DNA from: Candidatus Omnitrophota bacterium
Lineage (GTDB): Bacteria > Omnitrophota > Gorgyraeia > Gygaellales > Profunditerraquicolaceae
Reading direction: 5' to 3'
Length of the DNA: 6,468 bases
NCBI GenBank assembly: GCA_030691865.1
Contig: JAUYDL010000011.1
Span: forward strand, 1 to 6,468
Part shown: piece after piece, positions 1-5,880 of the stretch
Numbering within the stretch: the first letter of the stretch is position 1
Layout of the letters: each line of letters begins with the position of its first letter
Made by a program: the position numbers and the translations under genes
Notes under the pieces: generated by a model
The model's input: the letters and a program-made list of their open reading frames with translations, nothing else
Told to the model about the DNA's origin: nothing
Database searches by the model: none

Positions 1-191
1 CTTTACTGATTGAAGCAGCTTGGGCCAATATTACTAAAGATGCGCGCCTGCGCCAATTCTACGACCGTATCCGCTCTAAGCACCACCCGCAGGTTGGCGC
101 ACGTAAAGCCATTGTCGCGGTAGCGCGGAAGCTGACATTAATTATCTATAGAGTTTTAAAAGAACAACGCGAATATATTACTAACATTTAA
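1..191 (+). CDS. IS110-family transposase, C-terminal fragment (cut by window edge)
   Basis: The frame is open from base 3 and ends at TAA 189-191, giving 62 residues. It begins LLIEAAWANITKDARLRQFY and contains KAIVAVARKLTLIIYRVLKE. This is the typical end of the IS110/IS1111 transposase family (Transposase_20 domain), where an 'EAAW...D..LR.FY.R' helix precedes a 'KAIVAVARKLL.I.Y.VLK' helix. Family members are DEDD-type recombinases that work with an RNA guide encoded in the element's own non-coding end. The N-terminal RuvC-like domain and the catalytic serine region lie outside the window, so it cannot be said whether the enzyme is intact. No frameshift or stop interrupts the visible part. 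The coding end is directly followed by a long structured non-coding stretch, which points to the IS1111 type of organisation. Confidence 0.9.
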   Translation, partial: LLIEAAWANITKDARLRQFYDRIRSKHHPQVGARKAIVAVARKLTLIIYRVLKEQREYITNI

Positions 192-204
192 ATGCTAAGC
201 TTTA

Positions 205-410
205 TAGGGCCACAAGCAACGCTTGCCTCTGGGGACGACTCGGTTCTACGTCAGAGCAGTAAGACTCGATAATAGACAGAGACCCCTAAGGCTTCAAAAC
301 GCAAAATTAAAGAGTGTGAACCGAAGCTAAACTCGGTTGCCACGAATAACAGAAAGTTAAAAGGCTCCTAAACTTAGACCTTAGTCATGAAATAGCTTGA
401 CACTCTCTAA
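205..410 (+). ncRNA. Candidate bridge RNA / seekRNA of the IS110-family element
   Basis: Inverted repeats organise the DNA after the transposase stop into two domains. Domain 1: a short hairpin CAAGC/GCTTG (213-217 with 221-225), then CCTCTGGGG 226-234 with CCCCTAAGG 283-291 (a 2x2 internal loop). Inside it TCTAC 245-249 pairs with GTAAGA 259-264 (one bulged A), leaving a 9-base loop. GACTCG occurs twice in this domain, at 237-242 and 263-268. Domain 2: AGAGTGT 311-317 with ACACTCT 400-406, enclosing AACCGA/TCGGTT (319-324 with 333-338) and a 60-base irregular part. Established knowledge: IS110-family transposases use a guide RNA with one loop for target and one for donor DNA, and IS1111-type elements place it 3' of the transposase. 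Assigning this stretch as that RNA is inference. No loop could be matched to target or donor, because both element ends are not visible. Confidence 0.5.
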
Positions 411-443
411 CATAACAGACGTGTGAAGAAGGAAAATCTAACG

Positions 444-475
444 AAAATAAAAAAGGGAGAGCTACAAGCCCTCCC
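444..475 (-). terminator. Rho-independent terminator, minus strand
   Basis: Read on the minus strand this is GGGAGGGC, loop TTGTA, GCTCTCCC, then TTTTTTATTTT. The 8-bp stem (468-475 with 455-462) has one G-U pair and is followed directly by the T tract (454-444). It would stop transcripts coming leftward from the fibre-like gene that ends at 696, or from its 3' region. It would also shield the insertion sequence from that transcription. Confidence 0.8.
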
Positions 476-490
476 AATGCCGACATTGCC
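471..490 (-). pseudogene. Decayed GNVGIG-coding repeat unit
   Basis: On the minus strand GGC AAT GTC GGC ATT GGG encodes GNVGIG, the signature of the fibre-like protein encoded at 696-1568. At DNA level it matches the repeat at 1015-1034 in 17 of 20 positions. The frame continues as RACSSPFFIFV straight through the terminator hairpin and has no TTSP after GIG, so it is not a working gene. Upstream the frame stays open back to a TAG at 575-577. The match is too good for chance, so I read it as a remnant of a paralogous gene cut or eroded here. It also forms a small hairpin CAATG-TCGG-CATTG (488-475), and could have been kept for RNA structure. Confidence 0.45.
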
Positions 491-510
491 CGATATTGAA
501 ACAAACCCCA

Positions 511-534
511 AAACCGCCATTTTTATGGCGGTTT
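511..534. terminator. Perfect 10-bp hairpin, possible bidirectional terminator
   Basis: AAACCGCCAT (511-520) and ATGGCGGTTT (525-534) pair perfectly around a TTTT loop. The flanking T runs are short: GTTTGTCCC on plus, TTTTGGGGTTTG on minus. This makes it a weak terminator or an RNA-stabilising hairpin rather than a canonical one. On the minus strand it lies about 160 bases past the stop of the fibre-like gene and 36 bases before the strong terminator at 444-475. Confidence 0.5.
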
Positions 535-695
535 GTCCCATTTCCTTGTCAAAGACCGGGAAAAATACATAAATCTAAGGTAATTAAGGGACGAGGGGCG
601 TAAGAATATCTTAAATCGCCAGAAAGGTTTTTCTCAATTGAAGGCGCAATCTCGGCGTGGGTCTGTTGTTAATTCTGCAATGTCGGGATGGGATG
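535..695. other. Intergenic stretch without recognisable gene
   Basis: I find no convincing gene, RNA or strong hairpin. The only structure is the 10-mer GCAATGTCGG at 677-686 on the plus strand, an inverted copy of the same 10-mer in the decayed repeat (480-489). It is probably the 3' untranslated region of the minus-strand gene ending at 696. Confidence 0.5.
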
Positions 696-1568
696 TCATT
701 TTTTAGCTTCTAATTCGCTCACCTTCATCTCTAACGCTTTTATACGTTCATTGCACTGCTGGATATACACATGCGCCTTCTCAAGCTCCTCCAGAACGCC
801 GCGGTTCCTTTCACCCCAATTAACTATATCCTGTCCCTCTCTATCCTTTGCGGCAACCGGCACAGCTTTCAGGTGCTTATTCTGCCACATATACGCGGAG
901 TGGTCATCAATGGACTCAAGCTTATAGCTAGGCTCAAAGACATAGTCTGCATGAAGTGAAGCGCCCCGCTGAAAGATAGTGCCGTTGACGTCTAATTTGC
1001 CTAAAGGTCCTGTCGTCCCGATGCCGACGTTGCCGCCTTGCAATATTGTCATTTTTGCGTCTGTTGTAGCAACTGTTCCAAGCTCGGTAGCATCAATAGC
1101 GAAGTGTAGTTTTCCACCAGTATTGAAGGCTTCATTGGTTCTTTCGAAGAAAATACCGGCGTTCCAGTAATCAGCAACAGCCATATTATTCGTTGATTTG
1201 AACCTAATCCCTGCAAAATTTCCGACTCCTGTGCCGGAAGATTGTATATTTAGTGTTGGATCTGCCCCATACAGATGTGTTATTGACACCGGGCTCGTCG
1301 TCCCGATGCCGACGTTGCCTTCTACCACTAAGTCAGCTAAATAATCAATCTCGCCTGCTGGGTCACCATCATAAGCCTCCCAGTCGTAAGTACCGCCTGT
1401 GATATAATTATCTCCTATTGCCATGCGCTGGCTTCTTAATTCCCGATAAACTCCATAAGGTGAAGGATAATAGGTGGTAATGGTGATGGATTCTTCGGCA
1501 AAAACTAAAACAGGCAAGCAAAGGAGAAAAAAGAGACTAACTATGAGGTAAGAGATTTGTTTATGCAT
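696..1568 (-). CDS. Secreted fibre-like protein with GNVGIGTT repeats and coiled-coil tail
   Basis: The protein has 290 residues, counted from the ATG at 1568-1566, and is likely exported. Residues 1-24 form a Sec signal peptide: MHKQ, a hydrophobic core, then a VFA/EE cleavage site. No lipobox is seen. Next come TITTYYPSPYGVYRELR (29-45) and MAIGDNY (49-55). GNVGIGTTSP occurs at 84-93 and GNVGIGTTGP at 179-188, and the segment between them looks beta-rich. The C-terminal part (DYVFEPSYKLES..., NKHLKAVP, NRGVLEELEKAHVYIQQCNERIKALE) resembles the ends of tail-fibre-like bacterial surface proteins, with the pattern 'YKL.s...y...NKHLP.iPsa...n..lLekiEeL..yi..q.krI..LE'. It ends in a coiled coil (about 257-289). 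A trimeric extracellular fibre is a reasonable inference, but function and partner are unknown. I chose the start at 1568 because AGGAGG lies six bases upstream and the signal peptide begins there. A longer reading to 1658 would translate the promoter repeats. Confidence 0.8.
   Translation of the reverse strand: MHKQISYLIVSLFFLLCLPVLVFAEESITITTYYPSPYGVYRELRSQRMAIGDNYITGGTYDWEAYDGDPAGEIDYLADLVVEGNVGIGTTSPVSITHLYGADPTLNIQSSGTGVGNFAGIRFKSTNNMAVADYWNAGIFFERTNEAFNTGGKLHFAIDATELGTVATTDAKMTILQGGNVGIGTTGPLGKLDVNGTIFQRGASLHADYVFEPSYKLESIDDHSAYMWQNKHLKAVPVAAKDREGQDIVNWGERNRGVLEELEKAHVYIQQCNERIKALEMKVSELEAKK
1013..1319. repeat. Pair of identical 22-bp direct repeats inside the fibre-like gene
   Basis: Bases 1013-1034 and 1298-1319 are identical over 22 bp (plus strand reads tcgtcccgatgccgacgttg, then cc). 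They encode the two GNVGIGTT motifs. Identity also at synonymous positions suggests recent duplication, gene conversion or recombination between repeats. A third copy with 17 of 20 matches lies outside the gene at 471-490. Confidence 0.8.
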
Positions 1569-1574
1569 ATAACA

Positions 1575-1580
1575 CCTCCT
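1575..1580 (-). promoter_or_regulatory. Ribosome binding site of the fibre-like gene
   Basis: The minus strand reads AGGAGGTGTTATATG. The full AGGAGG lies six bases before the ATG at 1568-1566, which decides the start codon against the longer open frame. Confidence 0.9.
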
Positions 1581-1593
1581 GGATGATAATTTA

Positions 1594-1621
1594 ATTGTAC
1601 TCTTTTTCATAATTTTTGCAA
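1594..1621 (-). promoter_or_regulatory. Sigma-70-type promoter of the fibre-like gene
   Basis: On the minus strand TTGCAA (1621-1616), a 16-base spacer and TACAAT (1599-1594) form a good promoter. The predicted RNA start near 1587 gives a leader of about 20 bases holding the AGGAGG. The -35 box abuts the direct repeats at 1621-1657, so a protein bound there could control it. Confidence 0.6.
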
Positions 1622-1657
1622 TCTTTTGTTTTGCATCTTTGCATCTTTTGTTTTGCA
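1621..1657. repeat. Two 15-bp direct repeats, 22-bp period, in the divergent promoter region
   Basis: ATCTTTTGTTTTGCA occurs exactly at 1621-1635 and 1643-1657. The spacing of 22 bp is about two helical turns, so both copies face the same side of the DNA. The array touches the -35 box of the minus-strand promoter and ends 14 bases before the -35-like box of the plus-strand promoter. It is a plausible operator pair, but a replication-slippage duplication is equally possible from sequence alone. Confidence 0.6.
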
Positions 1658-1671
1658 ACTAGAAAAATGGA

Positions 1672-1699
1672 TTGCGGATTTACCGATATGTGATATAAT
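1672..1699 (+). promoter_or_regulatory. Extended -10 promoter of the nucleotidyltransferase gene
   Basis: TGATATAAT (1691-1699) is a perfect extended -10 (TGn followed by TATAAT). A poor -35, TTGCGG (1672-1677), sits 16 bases upstream. RNA would begin at about 1706-1707, on or next to the ATG at 1707, so the transcript is predicted to be leaderless. No Shine-Dalgarno sequence precedes the ATG. Confidence 0.65.
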
Positions 1700-1706
1700 T
1701 ATTAAG

Positions 1707-2360
1707 ATGGAAAAGGATAGCGCAAAACTACAATTGGACATTCTGGACAAGAAAAGGCTCGCGCTTCTGCCTATTCTGAAATTTCTAAGAGAAGTCGGTT
1801 TTTATCTTGCCGGCGGGACAGCGTTGGCGTTATATATCGGCCATCGGGTTTCGATAGATTTTGATTTCTACACGCCTAAAGGTTTTGACTCGCGGAAAAT
1901 ACTACGTAAATTTGAAAAATCCGAAATAACAATTAATCTAATACAGACGCAAGAAGACACTTTAATCTTTAAAGCCAATGGTATAGAAGTAAGCTTGTTT
2001 ACTTATCCTTACCGATTGGTAATGCCGCTCACAAAGGCCGAATATCTCGACATAGCCTCGCTTGAAGATATCGCGGCGATGAAGGTGGTAGCAATCATAC
2101 AACGAGGTATACGCAGAGATTTCATTGATCTATATTTTTTAATCAAACTACTGGGGCTAAAAAAAATCTTTCGGGCGTGTGAAAAAAAATATCCGCTCTT
2201 CAATAAATACCTCGCGTTGCAGGCATTGATTTATTACGATGATGCTGACAAGGCCGCAAGCGAACAAAATTTGGCAATGCTAAAACGCGTATCTTGGGAA
2301 GAGACAAAAAAATTTATTATCGCGTCTGTCAAAGAATTTAAGGATACCATTAAAAAATGA
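1707..2360 (+). CDS. AbiEii/AbiGii-type nucleotidyltransferase (toxin-like)
   Basis: The protein has 217 residues and no signal peptide, so it is cytoplasmic. It shows the AbiEii-like polymerase-beta nucleotidyltransferase signature: GGTALAL at 36-42, then GHRVSIDFDFYT at 45-56 with the metal-binding pair D51 and D53. A second conserved block, LEDIAAMKVVAIIQRGIRRDFIDLYFL (119-145), carries K126, D138 and D141, which are characteristic of this family. All expected catalytic residues are present, so it looks active. Characterised relatives are toxins of AbiE/MenAT systems; MenT enzymes add nucleotides to tRNA acceptor ends and block translation. The substrate here is unknown. I chose ATG 1707 because homologues begin close to this point and the promoter's -10 ends at 1699; upstream codons to 1626 would translate promoter DNA. 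Its stop overlaps the next gene's start (ATGA, 2357-2360). Confidence 0.88.
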   Translation: MEKDSAKLQLDILDKKRLALLPILKFLREVGFYLAGGTALALYIGHRVSIDFDFYTPKGFDSRKILRKFEKSEITINLIQTQEDTLIFKANGIEVSLFTYPYRLVMPLTKAEYLDIASLEDIAAMKVVAIIQRGIRRDFIDLYFLIKLLGLKKIFRACEKKYPLFNKYLALQALIYYDDADKAASEQNLAMLKRVSWEETKKFIIASVKEFKDTIKK

Positions 2361-2662
2361 AAAGGATGAATAAGGTACCTGGTTTTTTGCGCTCGGTTTT
2401 ATGCTCGTATGACCTGCGGAAGATGGGTTTAGAGAAAGACAAGGAAACCATAATTACACGGATATTAAACTACGGGGATTGGAATGATTTAAAATGGCTA
2501 TACTCGATATATACTGAAAATGATATAAAAAGAGTCATCACCCATCCGTTCCGCGGCAGTTGGTTTGACAAGGCCCTAAACTTTTGGGAGAAGATGCTAA
2601 ACCTGCGTCTTCCTCATAAAATTCGTAAAAAAGCCCTGCTCCATATAAACCCCAATTTTTGA
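2357..2662 (+). CDS. DUF6922-like small partner of the nucleotidyltransferase
   Basis: The protein has 101 residues and no membrane segment or signal. Its pattern (VPGFLRSVLCSYDLRKMGLE at 7-26, then IITRILNYGDWNDLKWLY and WFDKALNFWEKML) matches what I recall of the small DUF6922 family, in which 'Lp..lr.lFwdyd...ld' is followed by 'I..RiL..GdW.D..wL...Y....i..v......l..r..nFW'. I recall such proteins next to AbiEii-like nucleotidyltransferases; this is from memory, not a search. The ATGA overlap implies translational coupling and fixed stoichiometry. A role as antitoxin or partner is inference. There is no helix-turn-helix like that of AbiEi antitoxins, so autoregulation by this protein is not evident. 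An alternative start is ATG 2366. Confidence 0.75.
   Translation: MKRMNKVPGFLRSVLCSYDLRKMGLEKDKETIITRILNYGDWNDLKWLYSIYTENDIKRVITHPFRGSWFDKALNFWEKMLNLRLPHKIRKKALLHINPNF
2622..2649 (+). promoter_or_regulatory. Weak candidate promoter for the GH94-like gene
   Basis: TTCGTA (2622-2627), a 16-base spacer and TATAAA (2644-2649) lie inside the end of the small upstream gene. They would start RNA near 2656, about 22 bases before the ATG at 2678. The -35 is poor (3 of 6), so co-transcription with the upstream pair remains possible. Confidence 0.25.
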
Positions 2663-2677
2663 ACCACTTTGATTCTT

Positions 2678-5600
2678 ATGAAAACAAAAACTAACCAATT
2701 AAAAGTCAAGTATCATTTAAATAAACAGGGCGAATTTGTAATTGGAAACTACAATTACGCCAAGCCTTTTGCTAATTTCTTCCCGGGGATTGCCGGAAAA
2801 TACGGAATCCCGATGTGGGTTTTTTACGTTAACCGCGGCCAGTGTATCTCTAGCTTTGGTACCAAAGATAAAGACCAGGCTATTCTAGAGTTTTTCCCCG
2901 CAAATAAAGCCTGGCAGTTTGTCTGTAGCCAGGGATTTCGTACTTTTATAAAAATAAAATCTAAAAAAGAAGCTATCTATTACGAGCCATTTCACAATGG
3001 TTATAACAACCTAAAATACCATACGGTTAATTCTATGCGCATAAGCTCAAGTGCGCTAATCCTAGAGGAACAAAATTATACATTAGGGATAAAAACAAAG
3101 GTTGAATACTTTAATATCCCTAATGATACCTATGCTGGTTTAAGCCGCACAGTAAGTATACAGAACACTGGTAATAAGCTTAAAGCTATACAGCTTATTG
3201 ATGGCCTGCCGCAGATCGTGCCTTTTGGCACCCATAACTTTTTCTTAAAGAAACTCAGCCGCACTATTGAGGCCTGGATGAAGATTGATAATCTGGATAA
3301 TGATATCCCCTTCTATAAATTGGAGGTTGATCCAGCTGATCGGCCTGAAGTTGTACATATTGACGGGGGTAATTTTTATTTAAGTTTTAATTTTAATGGC
3401 ACAACCACAAAACTCATCCGGCCAATTGTAGACCCGGAGGCTGTTTTTGGCGCAGCAACTGATTTTTCTTACCCCTCTTTATTCCTAGCAAAGAGTAATT
3501 TTGGTTATCCTGCAAAACAGATGACCAGAAGTAAAACTCCTAGTGCATTACTGCTATTAAATTTAAAACTAGTTCCAGGAGCGCAGCAAACTTTTTATTC
3601 GGTAATTGGCCAAGCCCGTGATAGCAAGACCCTAAATCAATCGGTTATGAAAATTACAAAGTTCGGATATATAGAGACCAAGTCTACTGAAAACAATGAG
3701 CTTATAACTAAGCTTAAAAATGATATTTCTACTTCCAGTAGTTCCAAAGCATTGGACCTATATGCCGGCCAAACTTATCTAGATAACATTATGCGCGGTG
3801 GCTATCCGGAAGTTTTTAAAAGCGGAGCAATCTTTTATCTCTATTCTCGTAAACACGGTGATTTGGAAAGAGATTACAATAAGTTTGCATTAGCTCCTAC
3901 GTATTTCTCCCAAGGTAACGGTAACTACAGGGATATGAATCAAAATCGACGTAATGATGTTTGGTTTAACCCGGAGATTAGAGATGAGAATATAGTTTTC
4001 TTTATGAATTTAATCCAGGCGGATGGCTTTAATCCACTGATAATCAAAGGTGAAAGCTTTCTCTTAAATACTAACATTGACTTAAGCAAACTGTTAGAGG
4101 CGATACTTAAGAAAGGTGATATTGATAAGCTTTTAGGATTCTTTAAAAAAACTTTTACCCCCGGGGACCTTATCTTTTTTCTTGAAGAAAACAAGATTAC
4201 AGCTAAAGGTTCTTACGACGAGCTTTTAGATCTTATCCTTACCTCTTCTGTAAAATCTCAAGAAGCTGAACATGCCGAAGGTTTTTGGACGGATCACTGG
4301 ACTTATAACTTAGATTTAATCGAACGCTATCTTAGCCTTTACCCAGAAAAATTCCACGAGCTTTTCTTTGGCAAAAAGGTATTCTCTTTTTACGATAATA
4401 CTGAGTTAGTCAGGCCGCGCAGCGAAAAATATGTTCTTTACAACGGCAAACCTCGACAACTACACTCTCTTATCGTGGATGCTGCAAAAAAGGAACTCTT
4501 ACGTAAACGCTCAAACAACCCCCACCTTCTACGCACACTGCATGGATCCGGTGAAATCTATTATACTACCTTGATTGCTAAGCTTTTGTGTTTAGCAGCG
4601 AATAAGCTAGCCTCGTTGGATCCTTTTGGCGTAGGCATTGAAATGGAAGCTAATAAACCCAACTGGTTTGATTCGCTTAATGGCTTGCCTGCTCTCTTTG
4701 GTTCATCAAGTTGCGAAACATTTGAATTAAAACGTTTGATAAAAATGATAAAACAGGCCCTAGAAAACTCTCAAACTAACCAGGTCGAGATTGCTGAAGA
4801 AGTGGCTAAATTTATTAAGGAGCTGGGTAATTTATTAGCGGAAGAAGCTTTTAGCTATTGGGATAAGAGCAACAACGCCAAAGAAGAATACAGGCATAAT
4901 ACGCGTTTAGGTTTCTCTGGAAATTCGGTAAATATCCTAACCACGGATCTTCTTTCTTTTTTAGATGCAGCTTTAAAGAAGGTTGAAGCGGGACTAGATA
5001 AAGCTTTAAACCAAGCCCAAGGCGTATACAACTCATATTTTATTAATGAAGTTGCCCAGTATGATTTAGTAAAAGACCATTATATAAGGCCCAAGAAGTT
5101 CACTCAAAAGCCTGCTCCGCTATTTTTAGAAGGGCAAATGCATGGCTTAAGATTATCCGGAGGATTAAAACAAGCCACTGATCTTTACCAGGCAACCAAG
5201 AAGAGTGAACTTTTTGATAAGAAACTAAAGATGTATAAGGTATCTGCTTCGCTGCGCAGTATGCCAGAAGAGATAGGTAGATGCCGGGTATTTACCCCTG
5301 GCTGGTTAGAAAATGAATCTATCTGGCTGCATATGGAGTATAAATATATTTTAGAGTTATTAAAAACCGGCTTAATCGAAGAGTTTTATGCAGAGTTTAA
5401 AAACGTGCTTATCCCTTTTCAAAATCCACAAAGATACGGCCGCAGCATACTAGAGAACTCTTCATTTTTAGTCAGCAGTGCTTTCCCGGACCAAAATCTA
5501 CATGGGAACGGTTTTGTAGCCAGGCTTTCCGGGTCAACCGCAGAATTCTTACATATCTGGTTGGTGATGAACTCCGGGCTTTGCCCTTTTTCATTAAATG

Positions 5601-5878
5601 AGACCGGTCAGCTTAATTTAACCTTTAAGCCTGGTCTTGCGGGTTGGTTATTCGATAAAACCGGAGAATATTCTTTTAATTTCTTAAGCCAAATTCAAGT
5701 AACCTATCATAATCCTAAAAGGAAAAATACTTTCGGAAAAAATGCTGCCAGGATTAACAAAATTATTATCCAGGATTTGGATAAACCTGTAGAGTTTAAT
5801 TCCTCAGTCATACCCTCCCCCTATGCCCGGGCAATAAGGTCTCGGCAAATTAAGAAGATAGATATTTACCTAAAATAA
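2678..5878 (+). CDS. GH94-clan glycoside phosphorylase-like protein (cellobiose phosphorylase-like)
   Basis: The protein has 1066 residues from ATG 2678 (1069 from an in-frame TTG at 2669; neither has a clear Shine-Dalgarno). It has no signal peptide, so it is cytoplasmic. About 1-330 looks like the N-terminal beta-sandwich of GH94 enzymes (FGTKDKDQAILEFFPANKAW, RTVSIQNTGNKLKAIQL). The rest fits an (alpha/alpha)6 barrel: FSQGNGNYRDMNQNRRNDVW (410-429), EGFWTDHWTYNLDL (534-547) and EANKPNWFDSLNGLPALFGS (657-676). In the last block D665 occupies the place of the catalytic general acid in the W-N-D motif of GH94. LSGSTAEFLHIW (950-961) resembles the phosphate-binding loop. Relatives reversibly phosphorolyse beta-glucosidic links in disaccharides or glucans, giving glucose 1-phosphate. 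At over 1000 residues it is longer than cellobiose phosphorylases (about 800) and nearer GH149/GH161 beta-1,3-glucan phosphorylases. The substrate is not deducible here. No transporter or other sugar gene is adjacent. Confidence 0.78.
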   Translation: MKTKTNQLKVKYHLNKQGEFVIGNYNYAKPFANFFPGIAGKYGIPMWVFYVNRGQCISSFGTKDKDQAILEFFPANKAWQFVCSQGFRTFIKIKSKKEAIYYEPFHNGYNNLKYHTVNSMRISSSALILEEQNYTLGIKTKVEYFNIPNDTYAGLSRTVSIQNTGNKLKAIQLIDGLPQIVPFGTHNFFLKKLSRTIEAWMKIDNLDNDIPFYKLEVDPADRPEVVHIDGGNFYLSFNFNGTTTKLIRPIVDPEAVFGAATDFSYPSLFLAKSNFGYPAKQMTRSKTPSALLLLNLKLVPGAQQTFYSVIGQARDSKTLNQSVMKITKFGYIETKSTENNELITKLKNDISTSSSSKALDLYAGQTYLDNIMRGGYPEVFKSGAIFYLYSRKHGDLERDYNKFALAPTYFSQGNGNYRDMNQNRRNDVWFNPEIRDENIVFFMNLIQADGFNPLIIKGESFLLNTNIDLSKLLEAILKKGDIDKLLGFFKKTFTPGDLIFFLEENKITAKGSYDELLDLILTSSVKSQEAEHAEGFWTDHWTYNLDLIERYLSLYPEKFHELFFGKKVFSFYDNTELVRPRSEKYVLYNGKPRQLHSLIVDAAKKELLRKRSNNPHLLRTLHGSGEIYYTTLIAKLLCLAANKLASLDPFGVGIEMEANKPNWFDSLNGLPALFGSSSCETFELKRLIKMIKQALENSQTNQVEIAEEVAKFIKELGNLLAEEAFSYWDKSNNAKEEYRHNTRLGFSGNSVNILTTDLLSFLDAALKKVEAGLDKALNQAQGVYNSYFINEVAQYDLVKDHYIRPKKFTQKPAPLFLEGQMHGLRLSGGLKQATDLYQATKKSELFDKKLKMYKVSASLRSMPEEIGRCRVFTPGWLENESIWLHMEYKYILELLKTGLIEEFYAEFKNVLIPFQNPQRYGRSILENSSFLVSSAFPDQNLHGNGFVARLSGSTAEFLHIWLVMNSGLCPFSLNETGQLNLTFKPGLAGWLFDKTGEYSFNFLSQIQVTYHNPKRKNTFGKNAARINKIIIQDLDKPVEFNSSVIPSPYARAIRSRQIKKIDIYLK

Positions 5879-5880
5879 CA

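Larger units (their letters stand above)
1..443 (+). mobile_element. Right-hand part of an IS110-family insertion sequence; right end approximate
   Basis: The element is inferred from the transposase tail and the structured non-coding DNA after it. The left end is outside the window. The right boundary is not visible directly: IS110 elements usually lack clear terminal inverted repeats and target duplications. I place the edge before the A-rich tract and minus-strand terminator at 444-475, because that DNA belongs with the neighbouring GNVGIG-repeat sequence. The true edge could be anywhere from about 408 to 475. Confidence 0.6.

Noticed and set aside
475..540. Riboswitch (for example c-di-GMP class) in the hairpin-rich stretch
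   Set aside because: I cannot match conserved riboswitch core motifs, and the hairpins lie downstream of, not before, a gene on the relevant strand.
688..1170. Open frames on the plus strand at 688-927, 771-959 and 979-1170
   Set aside because: They are antisense to the well-supported fibre-like gene, have no ribosome binding sites and no recognisable protein features.
1569..1658. N-terminal extension of the fibre-like protein by 30 residues
   Set aside because: It translates the promoter and direct repeats, while AGGAGG and a signal peptide mark ATG 1568 as the start.
1626..1706. N-terminal extension of the nucleotidyltransferase by 27 residues
   Set aside because: It would lie upstream of the extended -10 promoter and overlap the direct repeats, and relatives begin near 1707.
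2009..2203. Minus-strand open frame inside the nucleotidyltransferase gene
   Set aside because: It is a shadow of a strongly conserved coding region and has no initiation signals.
3940..5036. Minus-strand open frames at 3940-4194 and 4851-5036
   Set aside because: They are antisense to conserved blocks of the GH94-like gene, without ribosome binding sites or familiar motifs.
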